A stretch of 64,000 nt of DNA from Actinomadura alba (GTDB lineage: Bacteria; Actinomycetota; Actinomycetes; Streptosporangiales; Streptosporangiaceae): assembly GCF_014323705.1 (NCBI RefSeq), contig NZ_JABVEC010000015.1, positions 1 through 64,000 on the forward strand. The letters run 5' to 3'. The position numbers and the translations under genes were made by a program. Position 1 is the stretch's first letter; every line of letters begins with the position of its first letter. A model generated the notes under the pieces. It ran no database searches and was not told where the DNA came from. It was given only the letters and a program-made list of their open reading frames with translations. Shown piece after piece: positions 8,848 through 17,988 of this stretch.

Positions 8848-9869
8848 AGTTCAAGGGCGTCAAGGCGCGGGCGCAGGAGAAGATCGAGGAGGTCGCCCGG
8901 GAGCTCGAGCTCACCCCCGAACAGCTCGCCGACCGCCTCGTGCCGGACTTCGGGCTGGGCCCCGAGGGCGGTCTCACTCTCGACTACGGTTCCCGGCGCT
9001 TCGTCGTGGGTTTCGATGAGCAGCTCAGGCCGTACGTGAACGATGGGCGGGGCAGGCGTCTCAAGGCACTGCCGAGGCCGGGCGTCAAGGACGACGATGA
9101 GCCGGCACATGCGGCGTACAAGCGGTTCGCCGCGTTGAAGAAGGATGTCCGGGCGGCGGCGGGCGACCAGATCCGCAGGCTGGAGTCGGCCATGGTGGCG
9201 CGGCGGCGGTGGACGGCGGCGGAGTTCCAGATCCTGTTCGTCGCACATCCGCTGCTGTGGCACATCGCGCGGCGGCTGGTGTGGCTGAGCGAGGACGGTG
9301 GCAAGGTCACAGCGTTCCGGGTGGCTGAGGACCGCACGTTCGCCGACGCCGGCGACGTTGTCCTGACCCTTCCGGAGTCGGCGTCGATCGGCATCGCACA
9401 TCCGCTGGACCTGGGCGAGGAACTCGCCGCCTGGGTGGAGGTGTTCGCCGACTACGAGATCCTGCAGCCGTTCCCGCAGCTCGGCCGGCCGGTGGACACG
9501 CTCACCGACGAGGAAGCCCGGGGCGGCCGGCTGCACCGCTTCGAGGGGCTCACCGTGCCGTTCGGCAAGGTCCTCGGGCTGGAACGGCGCGGCTGGCGGC
9601 GCGGCGAACCACTGGACGGCGGCGTCGAATGCTGGATCTCCCGAGAGACCCCAGGCGGCCTGCACATTGTGATCAGCCTGGACCCGGGAATTCAGGCCGG
9701 CCATGTCCAGATGCTCCCCGAGCAGCGGCTCGAGCACGTCTGGCTCGGTGCGCAGCCGGGTGACTACGACCCGGACCGCGTCGGCCCGTACGCGTTCGGC
9801 GAGCTGGACCCGGTGACCGCCTCCGAGATCCTCACCGACCTCACCGAGCTGGCCGAGTCGGCAGTCTGA
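8844..9869 (+). CDS. DUF4132 protein copy B, C-terminal part (DUF4132 domain)
   Basis: Contains the DUF4132 domain in the -1 frame relative to the N-terminal part (open frame from 8706). A GTG at 8844 overlaps the stop of the upstream part (GTGA) and begins VKFKGVKARAQEK, so coupled translation of a separate 341-residue protein is possible. Starting at GTG 8739 instead adds a Gly-rich out-of-frame stretch unlike any paralogue. Same landmarks as copy A: LDYGSRRF, VGFDEQLRPY, HPLLWHIARRLVWL, YEILQPFPQLGR, and the ELDPVTASEIL tail. Whether both halves form one protein depends on confirming the frameshift. Confidence 0.7.
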   Translation: MKFKGVKARAQEKIEEVARELELTPEQLADRLVPDFGLGPEGGLTLDYGSRRFVVGFDEQLRPYVNDGRGRRLKALPRPGVKDDDEPAHAAYKRFAALKKDVRAAAGDQIRRLESAMVARRRWTAAEFQILFVAHPLLWHIARRLVWLSEDGGKVTAFRVAEDRTFADAGDVVLTLPESASIGIAHPLDLGEELAAWVEVFADYEILQPFPQLGRPVDTLTDEEARGGRLHRFEGLTVPFGKVLGLERRGWRRGEPLDGGVECWISRETPGGLHIVISLDPGIQAGHVQMLPEQRLEHVWLGAQPGDYDPDRVGPYAFGELDPVTASEILTDLTELAESAV

Positions 9870-9888
9870 ACCGTGTCGTTTGCGGGTG

Positions 9889-9923
9889 TTTGTCGTAGCG
9901 CTCCGTTACGGTGTGGCGGCATG
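9889..9923 (+). promoter_or_regulatory. Repeated DUF4132-type promoter motif, copy 3
   Basis: TTTGTCGT, 10 bases, TACGGTGTGGCGGC, then ATG 9921. It gives the intact third copy, and the MoxR-VWA genes behind it, a promoter of their own inside the operon. The spacer differs completely from the other two copies while both flanking blocks are conserved, as expected of a functional site. Confidence 0.55.
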
Positions 9924-12900
9924 ACCGATCGACTTCCCGCGTTGCCGGACGAGGACACCCTGGTATTTCCGGACTCGCTGCTGCGGCATTTGCATCCCCG
10001 GCACGGTGGTCTTCCCGGGCCACGGGTCGAGGTCGACAAGACCGCGGGCGAGATCGCGCGGAAGCTCGTGGAACAGGCGCGAGCCGGAGGCGATCCGATT
10101 CGGCTCGGCGATGATTCTGAGCTGGCCAAGCTACGACGGCAGCTGACCGCCGAGGCAAGCCCGGAGCGTGCGGCGGCGAGCGTGGTGTTTACGGCGCTGA
10201 GGACGCACGAGCGATGGGTCCTGCCCGCCCGTGAGATGACCGCGTTCGTGGATTCCTGGATCGTCGAGCACGGGCCGGCGTTCGCCGCGTGCGCGCTGGT
10301 GGAACTCGGCGTGATCTTGGCTACTCGGAGCGGCGTCGGCGGCTGGGAGGCGACTCGGAGCCGGCACGGCTACGTCGCGGACAGCGACGTGTGGCGCGAG
10401 ACCCTACGGCGGACGCGCACCCTCTTGGCCGCGGTCGACGACCGGGAGTATCGGGAGGCGGTCGATCGGCTCGCGGGTCACCGCCGGAGTCCCGTGCAGC
10501 AGGTGATCGTGTCGTACCTGGTGCCGACGCGGCAGGACTGGCTGGACGAGTGCCGTGCCACCCGTCTGGTCACGGGCGGGGCCGTCACCGGTCGGGTCGC
10601 CGAGGAGCCCTGGTGGCTGGTATCTCATGCGTTCAGCACCGCGGACCAGCTCAGCGCGTGGACGGTGATGCGCCCGCGGAACGACTGCTCCATGGGCCTG
10701 CTCGTCACGCTGGCCGATGGCGCGGGCCCGGTCGCCCTCCCTCCGTTCGTCCAGACCCTCGATGAGGATCTCCTCGACAGCGACGAGCGCAGGCGGGTGC
10801 TCGAGGTGATCGCCCATCTGCCCTTCGATGAGGCCTTCCAGGCGCTGGTGGATCGGATCGACCAGAAGTACGTCAAGCCCGCGTTGACCACGGCGATGAG
10901 GAGGTTCCCGGCGCGGGCGTTGAGGTTGCTGGCCGCGGCGGGCGCCACCGAGCCACTTAACGATCATGTTCGGGCCAACCCGGAGTTGACCGCCGCGATG
11001 CTGCCTGGTCTTCCGGATGAGGCCCGTGCGGCCATCGAGTCGGTCTTGGCGGCTGACGCGCGGGTGGAGGAGTCGCCGGCGGACGCGTTGCCCCGGTTGC
11101 TGGTGGAGCCTCCGTGGACCCGCAAGCGGAAGGCGAGAAAGCCGGTCGTCATCGCGGGCCTCACACCGCCCGGTGACCAGCGGATGCGCTGGGCTCCGGA
11201 CGAGCGAGAGGCATGGGCCGCCTCGCACGTCTCTCGACGGTGGCCGCTGCTTCCCGAGGTCACCGACTGGGAAGAGGCGATCACGTGTTTTCGGGACGGT
11301 CGTGTCCCTTGGTGTTGGGACCCGCGCCTGCTGACGCAGGGCCCCGAGCGCCTGGTTCGGCCGCTGCTCGCCGAATGGGACCGTTTCCGCTACGAGATCA
11401 GCGACGTTCCGTCGCTGAAGTCGATCGTGGGCCGGTTCGGAACGGACGCGCTTCCGGTGATGTCGTGGATCGAGAGATATTACCCGGCCGACGCTGCCCC
11501 GCTGTTGCTGCCGTGCCTCAATGCGGAGATCGCGGGACTGATGGCCGGCTGGCTCCGGCTCAAGTCGGTCAGGCAGGCGGCGATCGCGTGGTTCGGGCGG
11601 CATGGTGCGGACGCCGCGCGGATGTTGTTCCCCGCCGCCTTGGGCACGGTGGGCACGGAGCGGAGACAGGCGGAGGAAGCGCTGCGCCTGCTGGCTTCCA
11701 AGATCGGTGCCGATGAGATCGTGGCGGCCGCGCGGGACCTCGGTGACGAGGCGGGAGGTGGGATCGAAGCGCTGCTGGCGACCGACCCGCTGGAGATACT
11801 TCCGGCCAGGGTGCCGAGGATCGAAGATTGGCTGGATCCGGTCCTGCTCCCGCAGATCTTGTTGCGTGGTCGCAAGAAGGCGCTGCCGACCGCGGCGACC
11901 GGGCACGTGCTCACCATGCTGGCGATGTCGAAGCCGGGTGAGGTCTACGCGGGCATCGAGGTGATCCGTGAGGTGTGCGATCCGGTCTCGCTGGCCGGTT
12001 TCGGCTGGGCGTTGTTCGAGCGCTGGGAACAGCAGGGCGGGCCGCCCAAGAACGGGTGGGCGCTGACTCAGCTCGGCCGGCTCGGCGATGACGAGACGGT
12101 GCGCCGGCTCACCGAGGTGATCCGGGCGTGGCCTGGAAAGGGCGCGCACCGGAAGGCGGTGGACGGGGTGGACGTCCTCGCCGCGATCGGGACCGACGTG
12201 GCGTTGATGCACCTGCACGGCATCGCGCAGAAGGCGAAGTTCAAGGGGCTCAAGACCCGGGCGCAGGAGAAGATCGAGCAGATCGCCGCCGCATTGGAGC
12301 TGAGCCCCGAGCGGCTCGCCGACCGACTCGTTCCGGACTTCGGGTTGGATTCCGACGGGAGCATGATTCTCGACTACGGTCCGCGCCGCTTCCACGTGGG
12401 CTTCGACGAGCAGCTTCGGCCGTACGTGACGGATGAGGACGGCAGGCTGCTCAAGGCGTTGCCGAAGCCGGGCGCTGAGGACGACGAGTCGGCCACCGCG
12501 GCGTACAAGCGGTTTTCCGGGTTGAAGAAGGATGTCAAGACGGTCGCCGAGGACACGGTTCGGCGGCTGGAGTCGGCGATGGTGATGCGGCGGCGGTGGG
12601 CGCCCGCCGAGTTCCGGATGTTGTTCGCGGAGCATCCTCTGGTCTGGCACATCGCGCGGCGGCTGGTATGGCTGAGCGAGGAGGGCGGCAAGACGACGGC
12701 GTTCCGGCTGGCCGAGGACCGCACCCTCGCCGATGTCGAGGATGACGTGCTGACCCTGCCCGAGTCGGCGAAGGTCGGCATCGCGCACCCACTCGATCTG
12801 GGCGACGACATCCCCGGTTGGTCGCGGACGCTGGAGGACTACGAGGTCCTACAGCCATTTCCCCAGATCGGCAGGCGGGTGTACGCGCTCACCGAGCAGG

Positions 12901-13259
12901 AATCCCGCATCGACAGGCTCACTCGGTTCGAGGGGCGCGATGCGTCGTTCGGGAAGATCCTTGGGCTGGATCGGCGTGGCTGGGAGAGCGGCGGGTCGCC
13001 GGATGGCGGACGGGACTGGATCTCCCGTGAGCTTCCCGGGAACCGCCGCATCATGATCGACTTGGACCCGGGCTTCGGGCTCGGCTCTCCGGATCAGGTT
13101 CCCGTGCAGAAGCTCGACCGCATCTGGCTCACCGACCATGCCGTGGACTTCTCGGCACGCCACGGTTCCTCGTTCCGCTTCGGTGACCTCGACCCGGCGA
13201 CCGCCTCCGAGATCCTCGCCGACCTGACCAGCCTGACCGGCGGCGTGGACGCCCGATGA
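9921..13259 (+). CDS. DUF4132 domain-containing protein copy C (intact)
   Basis: The only uninterrupted copy: 1112 residues from ATG 9921, which is preferred over GTG 9873 because the promoter block ends exactly at 9921. Residues 1 to about 750 are helical, HEAT-like and Ala/Leu-rich. Near residue 754 the segment HRKAVDGVDVLAAIG leads into the DUF4132 region (about 770-1050), with LDYGPRRF, HPLVWHIARRLVWL and YEVLQPFPQIGR. The C-terminal tail is DLDPATASEIL. The protein is cytoplasmic by composition. DUF4132 genes are characteristically linked to MoxR, DUF5682, VWA and SWIM genes, as here and in the E. coli yeh region; a role in an AAA+-driven protein-remodelling or conflict system is inference. 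The stop overlaps the ATG of a deleted fourth copy (13256). Confidence 0.85.
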   Translation: MTDRLPALPDEDTLVFPDSLLRHLHPRHGGLPGPRVEVDKTAGEIARKLVEQARAGGDPIRLGDDSELAKLRRQLTAEASPERAAASVVFTALRTHERWVLPAREMTAFVDSWIVEHGPAFAACALVELGVILATRSGVGGWEATRSRHGYVADSDVWRETLRRTRTLLAAVDDREYREAVDRLAGHRRSPVQQVIVSYLVPTRQDWLDECRATRLVTGGAVTGRVAEEPWWLVSHAFSTADQLSAWTVMRPRNDCSMGLLVTLADGAGPVALPPFVQTLDEDLLDSDERRRVLEVIAHLPFDEAFQALVDRIDQKYVKPALTTAMRRFPARALRLLAAAGATEPLNDHVRANPELTAAMLPGLPDEARAAIESVLAADARVEESPADALPRLLVEPPWTRKRKARKPVVIAGLTPPGDQRMRWAPDEREAWAASHVSRRWPLLPEVTDWEEAITCFRDGRVPWCWDPRLLTQGPERLVRPLLAEWDRFRYEISDVPSLKSIVGRFGTDALPVMSWIERYYPADAAPLLLPCLNAEIAGLMAGWLRLKSVRQAAIAWFGRHGADAARMLFPAALGTVGTERRQAEEALRLLASKIGADEIVAAARDLGDEAGGGIEALLATDPLEILPARVPRIEDWLDPVLLPQILLRGRKKALPTAATGHVLTMLAMSKPGEVYAGIEVIREVCDPVSLAGFGWALFERWEQQGGPPKNGWALTQLGRLGDDETVRRLTEVIRAWPGKGAHRKAVDGVDVLAAIGTDVALMHLHGIAQKAKFKGLKTRAQEKIEQIAAALELSPERLADRLVPDFGLDSDGSMILDYGPRRFHVGFDEQLRPYVTDEDGRLLKALPKPGAEDDESATAAYKRFSGLKKDVKTVAEDTVRRLESAMVMRRRWAPAEFRMLFAEHPLVWHIARRLVWLSEEGGKTTAFRLAEDRTLADVEDDVLTLPESAKVGIAHPLDLGDDIPGWSRTLEDYEVLQPFPQIGRRVYALTEQESRIDRLTRFEGRDASFGKILGLDRRGWESGGSPDGGRDWISRELPGNRRIMIDLDPGFGLGSPDQVPVQKLDRIWLTDHAVDFSARHGSSFRFGDLDPATASEILADLTSLTGGVDAR

Positions 13260-13377
13260 CCGAGGCGAGCATCGAGTTCCGCGGATCCTGGTGGAGGCCC
13301 CCAGCATCGCGCTTGGTGAGCCGGATCCCGTGACCGTGTCCGAGGTGCTCACCGAGCCGGCACAGCCCGCGGTCTGA
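13256..13377 (+). pseudogene. Deleted fourth DUF4132 copy (start and tail only)
   Basis: An ATGA overlap with copy C gives a start (M-T-E-A-S), exactly as copy B begins on copy A. About 50 bases later another frame reads IALGEPDPVTVSEVLTEP and ends AQPAV-stop at 13375-13377. This aligns with the C-terminal tail of the full copies (FGELDPVTASEILTDL, ending ESAV-stop). So the first few codons and last 23 codons of a gene survive, and about 3.2 kb is missing between them. The two pieces are also out of frame. Confidence 0.6.
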
Positions 13378-13400
13378 CCCCGTACCTGGAAGAAAAGACG

Positions 13401-14501
13401 ATGACTGAGAAGACCACTGAAGAGATGGTGCAGCGGCCCCCCGCCGAGGTGCGGTTCGCCGAGGAGCTGGACCGGCTGCGGGAGGCCGACACCGGGCCCC
13501 GGCCGCCCGGATGGGCGCTGAGCATGGAGGCGGCCCGCCGGTTCATCGTCGGCGACGACGCCCTGGGCGTCCGCCGCAAGTTCGTGGGCGACCCGTCGCT
13601 GATCGACCGGGCGCTGGTCACCCTGGCCACCAGCCGGGGCCTGATGCTGGTCGGCGAACCGGGCACCGCCAAGTCGCTGCTGTCGGAGCTGATCGCTGCA
13701 GCCGTCAGCGGTGACTCCACGCTGACCATCCAGGGCGGCGCGGCGACCACCGAAGACCAGATCAAGTACTCGTGGAACTACGCGCTCCTGGTCTCCGAGG
13801 GGCCGTCCACCCGGTCCCTGGTGCCAGCGCCGCTGCTGCGGGGCATGGCCGAGGGCAGGGCCGTACGGTTCGAGGAGATCACCCGTTGCCCGCTGGAGGT
13901 ACAGGACTCGCTGCTGTCCCCGCTGTCCGACCGGGTGCTGGCCGTCCCGGAGCTGACCGGTCCGGACGCGATGGTGTTCGCCCGTGAGGGCTTCAACGTC
14001 ATCGCGACCGCCAACACCCGTGACCGCGGCGTCAACGAGATGAGTGCCGCGCTCAAGCGCCGGTTCAACTTCGAGACCGTGTTCCCCATCGCCGACTTCG
14101 CCACCGAACTGGGCCTGGTCGAGGCCGAGGCCACCACGTTGCTCGAACGGTCGGGCGTCGGGGTCCCGCCGCGCCGGGACGTGCTGGAGGTTCTGGTCAC
14201 GACGTTCCGGGAGCTGCGCACCGGGATGACGGGGAGCGGCCAGGCGATGGACCGGCTGTCGACGGTGATGAGCACGGCCGAGGCGGTCTCGGTCGCGCAT
14301 GCCGTCGGCATTCGCGGCTGGTTCCTGCGCGGAGAGGCGGGCGCACCCGCCGACATCGTCGAGTGCCTGGCCGGAACCGCCGCGAAGGACAACCCCGACG
14401 ACCTCGCCCGGCTGCGCCGCTATCTGGAGCAGCAGGCACGGCGCCGCGACGGTGCGCAGTGGAAGGCGCTGCACGCCGCCCGTAACCTTCTGCCCGGCTG
14501 A
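13401..14501 (+). CDS. MoxR-family AAA+ ATPase (YehL-like)
   Basis: 366-residue cytoplasmic AAA+ ATPase. Walker A is GEPGTAKS at 85-92, Walker B is AVRFEEITRC at 154-163, and sensor-1 Asn is at 205 (IATANTRDRG); these are all the residues needed for hydrolysis. MoxR ATPases act as chaperones with VWA-domain partners in assembling or activating target complexes, and the VWA partner lies two genes downstream. The start has a purine-rich GGAAGAAAAG upstream. The stop overlaps the ATG of the next gene (TGATG at 14499-14503), so the two are coupled. It corresponds in position and type to yehL of E. coli. Confidence 0.9.
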   Translation: MTEKTTEEMVQRPPAEVRFAEELDRLREADTGPRPPGWALSMEAARRFIVGDDALGVRRKFVGDPSLIDRALVTLATSRGLMLVGEPGTAKSLLSELIAAAVSGDSTLTIQGGAATTEDQIKYSWNYALLVSEGPSTRSLVPAPLLRGMAEGRAVRFEEITRCPLEVQDSLLSPLSDRVLAVPELTGPDAMVFAREGFNVIATANTRDRGVNEMSAALKRRFNFETVFPIADFATELGLVEAEATTLLERSGVGVPPRRDVLEVLVTTFRELRTGMTGSGQAMDRLSTVMSTAEAVSVAHAVGIRGWFLRGEAGAPADIVECLAGTAAKDNPDDLARLRRYLEQQARRRDGAQWKALHAARNLLPG

Positions 14502-16843
14502 TGGCGGGAGGTCGGTCGGGGTTGGTTGGTCGGGGCAAAAATGTCACGTTCATCGGGGTCCGGCACCACAGTCCCGCCTGCGCCCGGCTGGTCGGGCAGA
14601 CCATCGAGGCGTTGCGCCCGGCGTATGTGCTGGTGGAAGGGCCCGCCGACTTCGGCGACCGGCTGGACGAGCTGCTGCTCGGCCACGACCTGCCGGTGGC
14701 GATCTTCAGCCACTACCGGGACGAGACCCGCGTACACGCGTCGTGGTCGCCGTTCTGCGCGTACTCCCCCGAGTGGGTCGCCCTCACCACTGGCCGGGCG
14801 TACGGCGCCGAACTGCGGTTCATCGACCTGCCCGCCTGGCACCCCGCGTTCGCGGACCGGCGCAACCGCTACGCCGACGCCGAGGAACGCTACGCCGAGG
14901 TCACGCGGCGGCTCTGCCGATCGTTCGCCGTCGACAACACCGACACCCTCTGGGACCACCTGTTCGAGGTCGCGGACGACGAGGGCCTTGAGGAGAGGCT
15001 GGCGGCCTACTTCGACCTGGTGCGCGGGGAATCGTCGGCGGGGCCGGACGACGCCGCCCGCGAGGCCTACATGGCGCGATGGATCCGGGCGGCCGCCGCC
15101 GACGCGGGGGACCGGCCGGTCGTGGTGGTGACCGGTGGCTTCCACCGCCCGGCGCTCCAGGCCCTCGCCGGGCAGGAGGACTCCGGCCCGGCACCACACG
15201 GAACCGGATGGCCCGAGGTGCCGCGCCCCCCCGAGGGCGCGGCCGGCGGAAGCTTCCTCGTGCCCTACTCCTTCCAGCGGCTGGACTCGTTCACCGGCTA
15301 CCAGTCGGGCATGCCGTCGCCCGAGTACTACCAGCGGCTGTGGGAGGGCGGTCCGGAGCAGGCCGCCTCGGCGCTCACCGAGACCGTCGTGACCCGGCTG
15401 CGCGAACGCCGGCAGGTCGTCTCCACCGCGGATCTGATCGCCGCGCGCACGCTCACCGAAGGGCTCGCCCGGCTGCGCGGCCACCACCGCCCGGCGCGCA
15501 CCGATCTCCTCGACGGACTCGTCGCTGCCCTGGTGACCGACGACCTGGATCAGCCGCTGCCGTGGACCGCCCGGGGGCCGCTCGCCCCCGGCGCACACCC
15601 GGCGGTGAACGAGATGGTCACCGCCTTGAGCGGAGACCGCGTCGGCCGGCTGCATCCCGGCACACCGGCGCCGCCGCTCGTTCACGACGTCGCCACAGAG
15701 CTCGAACGCCTGAAGCTCGACCAGGCGGGTACCGTCACCGTGCGGCTCACCGACGAGCGGGGCCTGCGCCGCAGCCGCGCCCTGCACCGGTTGCGGGTCC
15801 TGCGGATTCCCGGTGTCGAACGCGAGTCCGGCCCGGCCACGGCCGCGGAGCCGGTACTGGAGGAGAGGTGGACGCTGTCGTTCGGCGACCACCGGCTACC
15901 GGCGCTGATCGAGGCGGGCGCGTACGGCGCCACCCTCGGCGACGCCGCGGCCGCCGCGCTCGACGAACGGGCGACCGAGGCGGGCTCCGCCGCCGGACGG
16001 CTCGCCACCGTGCTGTTCGACGCCGCGCTGTGCGGCTGCGTGGACGTGTCCGGTCGGATCGCCGAGACCATCGCCGCAGGCATCGCGGGCGCCGTCGACG
16101 TGGGCGACCTCGGCCGGGTTCTCAGCACCGTCCTCGGCCTGTGGCGCCATGACGAGCTACTGGGAACCGCTCGCAGCACGCTGTTCGGCACGGTCATCGA
16201 GGGATGTGTCACGCGCGTGCTGTGGCTGGTCGAGGGGATCCGCGGCGGTCCCGCGCCCGCGGACCTGACGCGGCTGCACGCGCTCGCCGCGACCCGGGAT
16301 GCGCTGCTGCACGCCGCCGCGCCGCTCGGCCTGGACCGGGAGGCCGCGCTCGCCGTCGCCGGGCGGATCAGTGCCAACGCCGCCGCGCCGCCGGACCTGC
16401 GCGGCGCTGCGTTCGGGCTCGGCTGGTCGCTGGGCACCGTGGTCGACCCGGTGCGGGCGGTACGTGGCGCGGCCGGGCCGCACACCCTCGGTGACTGGCT
16501 CGCAGGGCTGTTCGCCCTGGCCAGAGACGAGGTGCTGGCCGTCGAGAGCTCCGACGGAGCGGGCGTTCTCGGCGTGCTGGACGAGATGATCGTCGCGCTG
16601 GCCGAGGACGACTTCCTGGTGGCGCTGCCCGCACTGCGGCAGGCGTTCGAGTTCTTCCCGCCGCGCGAGCGTGAGATCATCGCCGGCCGGCTGCTGGACC
16701 GGCGGGGACTGCGCGGCTCGGCACGGGCCCTGCTGCGGACCGCAGCCGATCCCTTGATGATCGCTAAGGCGAAGGCATTGGAGGCGAATGTGGAACGGCT
16801 GCTCGTCGCGGAGGGCCTCGTGCCACGGAGGGATCCGGCATGA
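14501..16843 (+). CDS. DUF5682 family protein (YehM-like)
   Basis: 780 residues. The N terminus carries the DUF5682 hallmarks: FIGVRHHSPACA near 18-29 and LVEGPADF near 45-52, then SHYRDE and FIDLPAWHP. His, Glu and Asp placed this way recall TraB/ChaN-type hydrolase folds, but catalysis has not been shown and this comparison is inference. The remainder is helical and Ala/Leu-rich, ending in a region resembling the repeats of DUF4132 partners. No signal peptide. It sits between the MoxR ATPase and the VWA gene, overlapping both (TGATG and ATGA), as YehM does in the E. coli set. Confidence 0.8.
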   Translation: MAGGRSGLVGRGKNVTFIGVRHHSPACARLVGQTIEALRPAYVLVEGPADFGDRLDELLLGHDLPVAIFSHYRDETRVHASWSPFCAYSPEWVALTTGRAYGAELRFIDLPAWHPAFADRRNRYADAEERYAEVTRRLCRSFAVDNTDTLWDHLFEVADDEGLEERLAAYFDLVRGESSAGPDDAAREAYMARWIRAAAADAGDRPVVVVTGGFHRPALQALAGQEDSGPAPHGTGWPEVPRPPEGAAGGSFLVPYSFQRLDSFTGYQSGMPSPEYYQRLWEGGPEQAASALTETVVTRLRERRQVVSTADLIAARTLTEGLARLRGHHRPARTDLLDGLVAALVTDDLDQPLPWTARGPLAPGAHPAVNEMVTALSGDRVGRLHPGTPAPPLVHDVATELERLKLDQAGTVTVRLTDERGLRRSRALHRLRVLRIPGVERESGPATAAEPVLEERWTLSFGDHRLPALIEAGAYGATLGDAAAAALDERATEAGSAAGRLATVLFDAALCGCVDVSGRIAETIAAGIAGAVDVGDLGRVLSTVLGLWRHDELLGTARSTLFGTVIEGCVTRVLWLVEGIRGGPAPADLTRLHALAATRDALLHAAAPLGLDREAALAVAGRISANAAAPPDLRGAAFGLGWSLGTVVDPVRAVRGAAGPHTLGDWLAGLFALARDEVLAVESSDGAGVLGVLDEMIVALAEDDFLVALPALRQAFEFFPPREREIIAGRLLDRRGLRGSARALLRTAADPLMIAKAKALEANVERLLVAEGLVPRRDPA

Positions 16844-17988
16844 CGACGCCGGATCCGGGGCTCGAACGCTGGCGGCTCATCCTGGGCGCGCCCGCCGAGG
16901 GGTGCACCGGTCCCCTGACCGGCGACGCCGCGGACCGGGACGCCGCGCTGGGCTGGCTGTACGGCCGCGATCCCGACCTGGAGCGCCGGGGCGTACGGCG
17001 CGGTGGCATCCTGCGTTCCGGTGACCGCCAGGGCGGGGACGGACCGTCGGCGCTCACCACCGTCGACTGGCTCGACGACGTGCACCGCCTGTTCCCCAAA
17101 GAGACCATCGAACGGCTCGAACGCGACGCCGTCGAGCGCTACGAGATCCACGAGGTGGTCACCGACCCCGCCGTCCTGGAACGGATCGAGCCCAACCCGA
17201 CGCTGTTGCGCGCCGTGCTGCGCACCAAGCATCTGATGAACCCGCAGGTGCTCGCCCTCGCGCGGCGCATCGTCGAAGAGGTCGTGCGCGAGCTGATGCG
17301 GAGGATGGCCACCGAGGTCCGGCAGGCGTTCCACGGCACCCGGTCCCGGCGGCCGAGCCGGATGCGTCAGGCGCGCAACTTCGACTTCCACGGCACCATC
17401 CGGGCCAACCTCGCCCACTACCGGCCCGAGGAGAAACGGGTCTACATCGAGCATCCCCGGTTCATGTCCCGCACGCGGCGGCACCTCGACCAGTGGCAGC
17501 TGATTCTGCTCGTCGACCAGTCCGGCTCCATGGTCGGCTCGGTCATCCACTCCGCCGTGACCGCCGCCTGCCTGTGGGGACTGCCCGGGCTCAAGACCCA
17601 CCTCATCGCGTTCGACACCGACGTCGTCGACCTCACCTCCGACGTCACCGACCCGGTCGAGCTGCTGCTCAAGGTCCAGCTCGGCGGCGGCACCAATATC
17701 GCGCGGGCGGTCGACTACGGCGCCGGACTGATCGAGAACCCGCGCCGGGCGATCGTCGCGGTCGTCACCGACTTCTACGAGGGCGGCGACGAATACCGGC
17801 TCGTCGCCGCAGTACGCCAGATGGTGCAGCAGGGCACGCAGGTTCTCGGACTCGCCGCGCTCGACGAGGACGCCACCCCCTCCTACGACCGCGACATGGC
17901 GCAGCGCCTGGCCGACGTCGGCGCGCACGTCGGCGCGATGACTCCCGGACAGCTGGCCGCCTTCGTCGCCGAACGGATCGGCCGATGA
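16840..17988 (+). CDS. VWA (CoxE-like) domain protein, MoxR partner (YehP-like)
   Basis: 382 residues. The C-terminal half is a von Willebrand factor A domain with a complete metal-ion-dependent adhesion site: DQSGS at 226-230, the Thr in GGGTN (about 283) and Asp in VVTDFYEGG (about 307). The N-terminal half is charged and helical. Such VWA proteins bind MoxR ATPases and present client proteins to them. The protein has no signal peptide and is probably cytoplasmic. Overlaps both neighbours by ATGA, so expression is stoichiometrically coupled with the SWIM protein. Confidence 0.88.
   Translation: MTTPDPGLERWRLILGAPAEGCTGPLTGDAADRDAALGWLYGRDPDLERRGVRRGGILRSGDRQGGDGPSALTTVDWLDDVHRLFPKETIERLERDAVERYEIHEVVTDPAVLERIEPNPTLLRAVLRTKHLMNPQVLALARRIVEEVVRELMRRMATEVRQAFHGTRSRRPSRMRQARNFDFHGTIRANLAHYRPEEKRVYIEHPRFMSRTRRHLDQWQLILLVDQSGSMVGSVIHSAVTAACLWGLPGLKTHLIAFDTDVVDLTSDVTDPVELLLKVQLGGGTNIARAVDYGAGLIENPRRAIVAVVTDFYEGGDEYRLVAAVRQMVQQGTQVLGLAALDEDATPSYDRDMAQRLADVGAHVGAMTPGQLAAFVAERIGR

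Noticed and set aside
10404..12788. Long minus-strand open frame opposite DUF4132 copy C (also 7519-9737 opposite copy B)
   Set aside because: Same antisense artefact; composition is Arg/Gln/His-rich without motifs, and the plus strand carries clear homology between paralogues.
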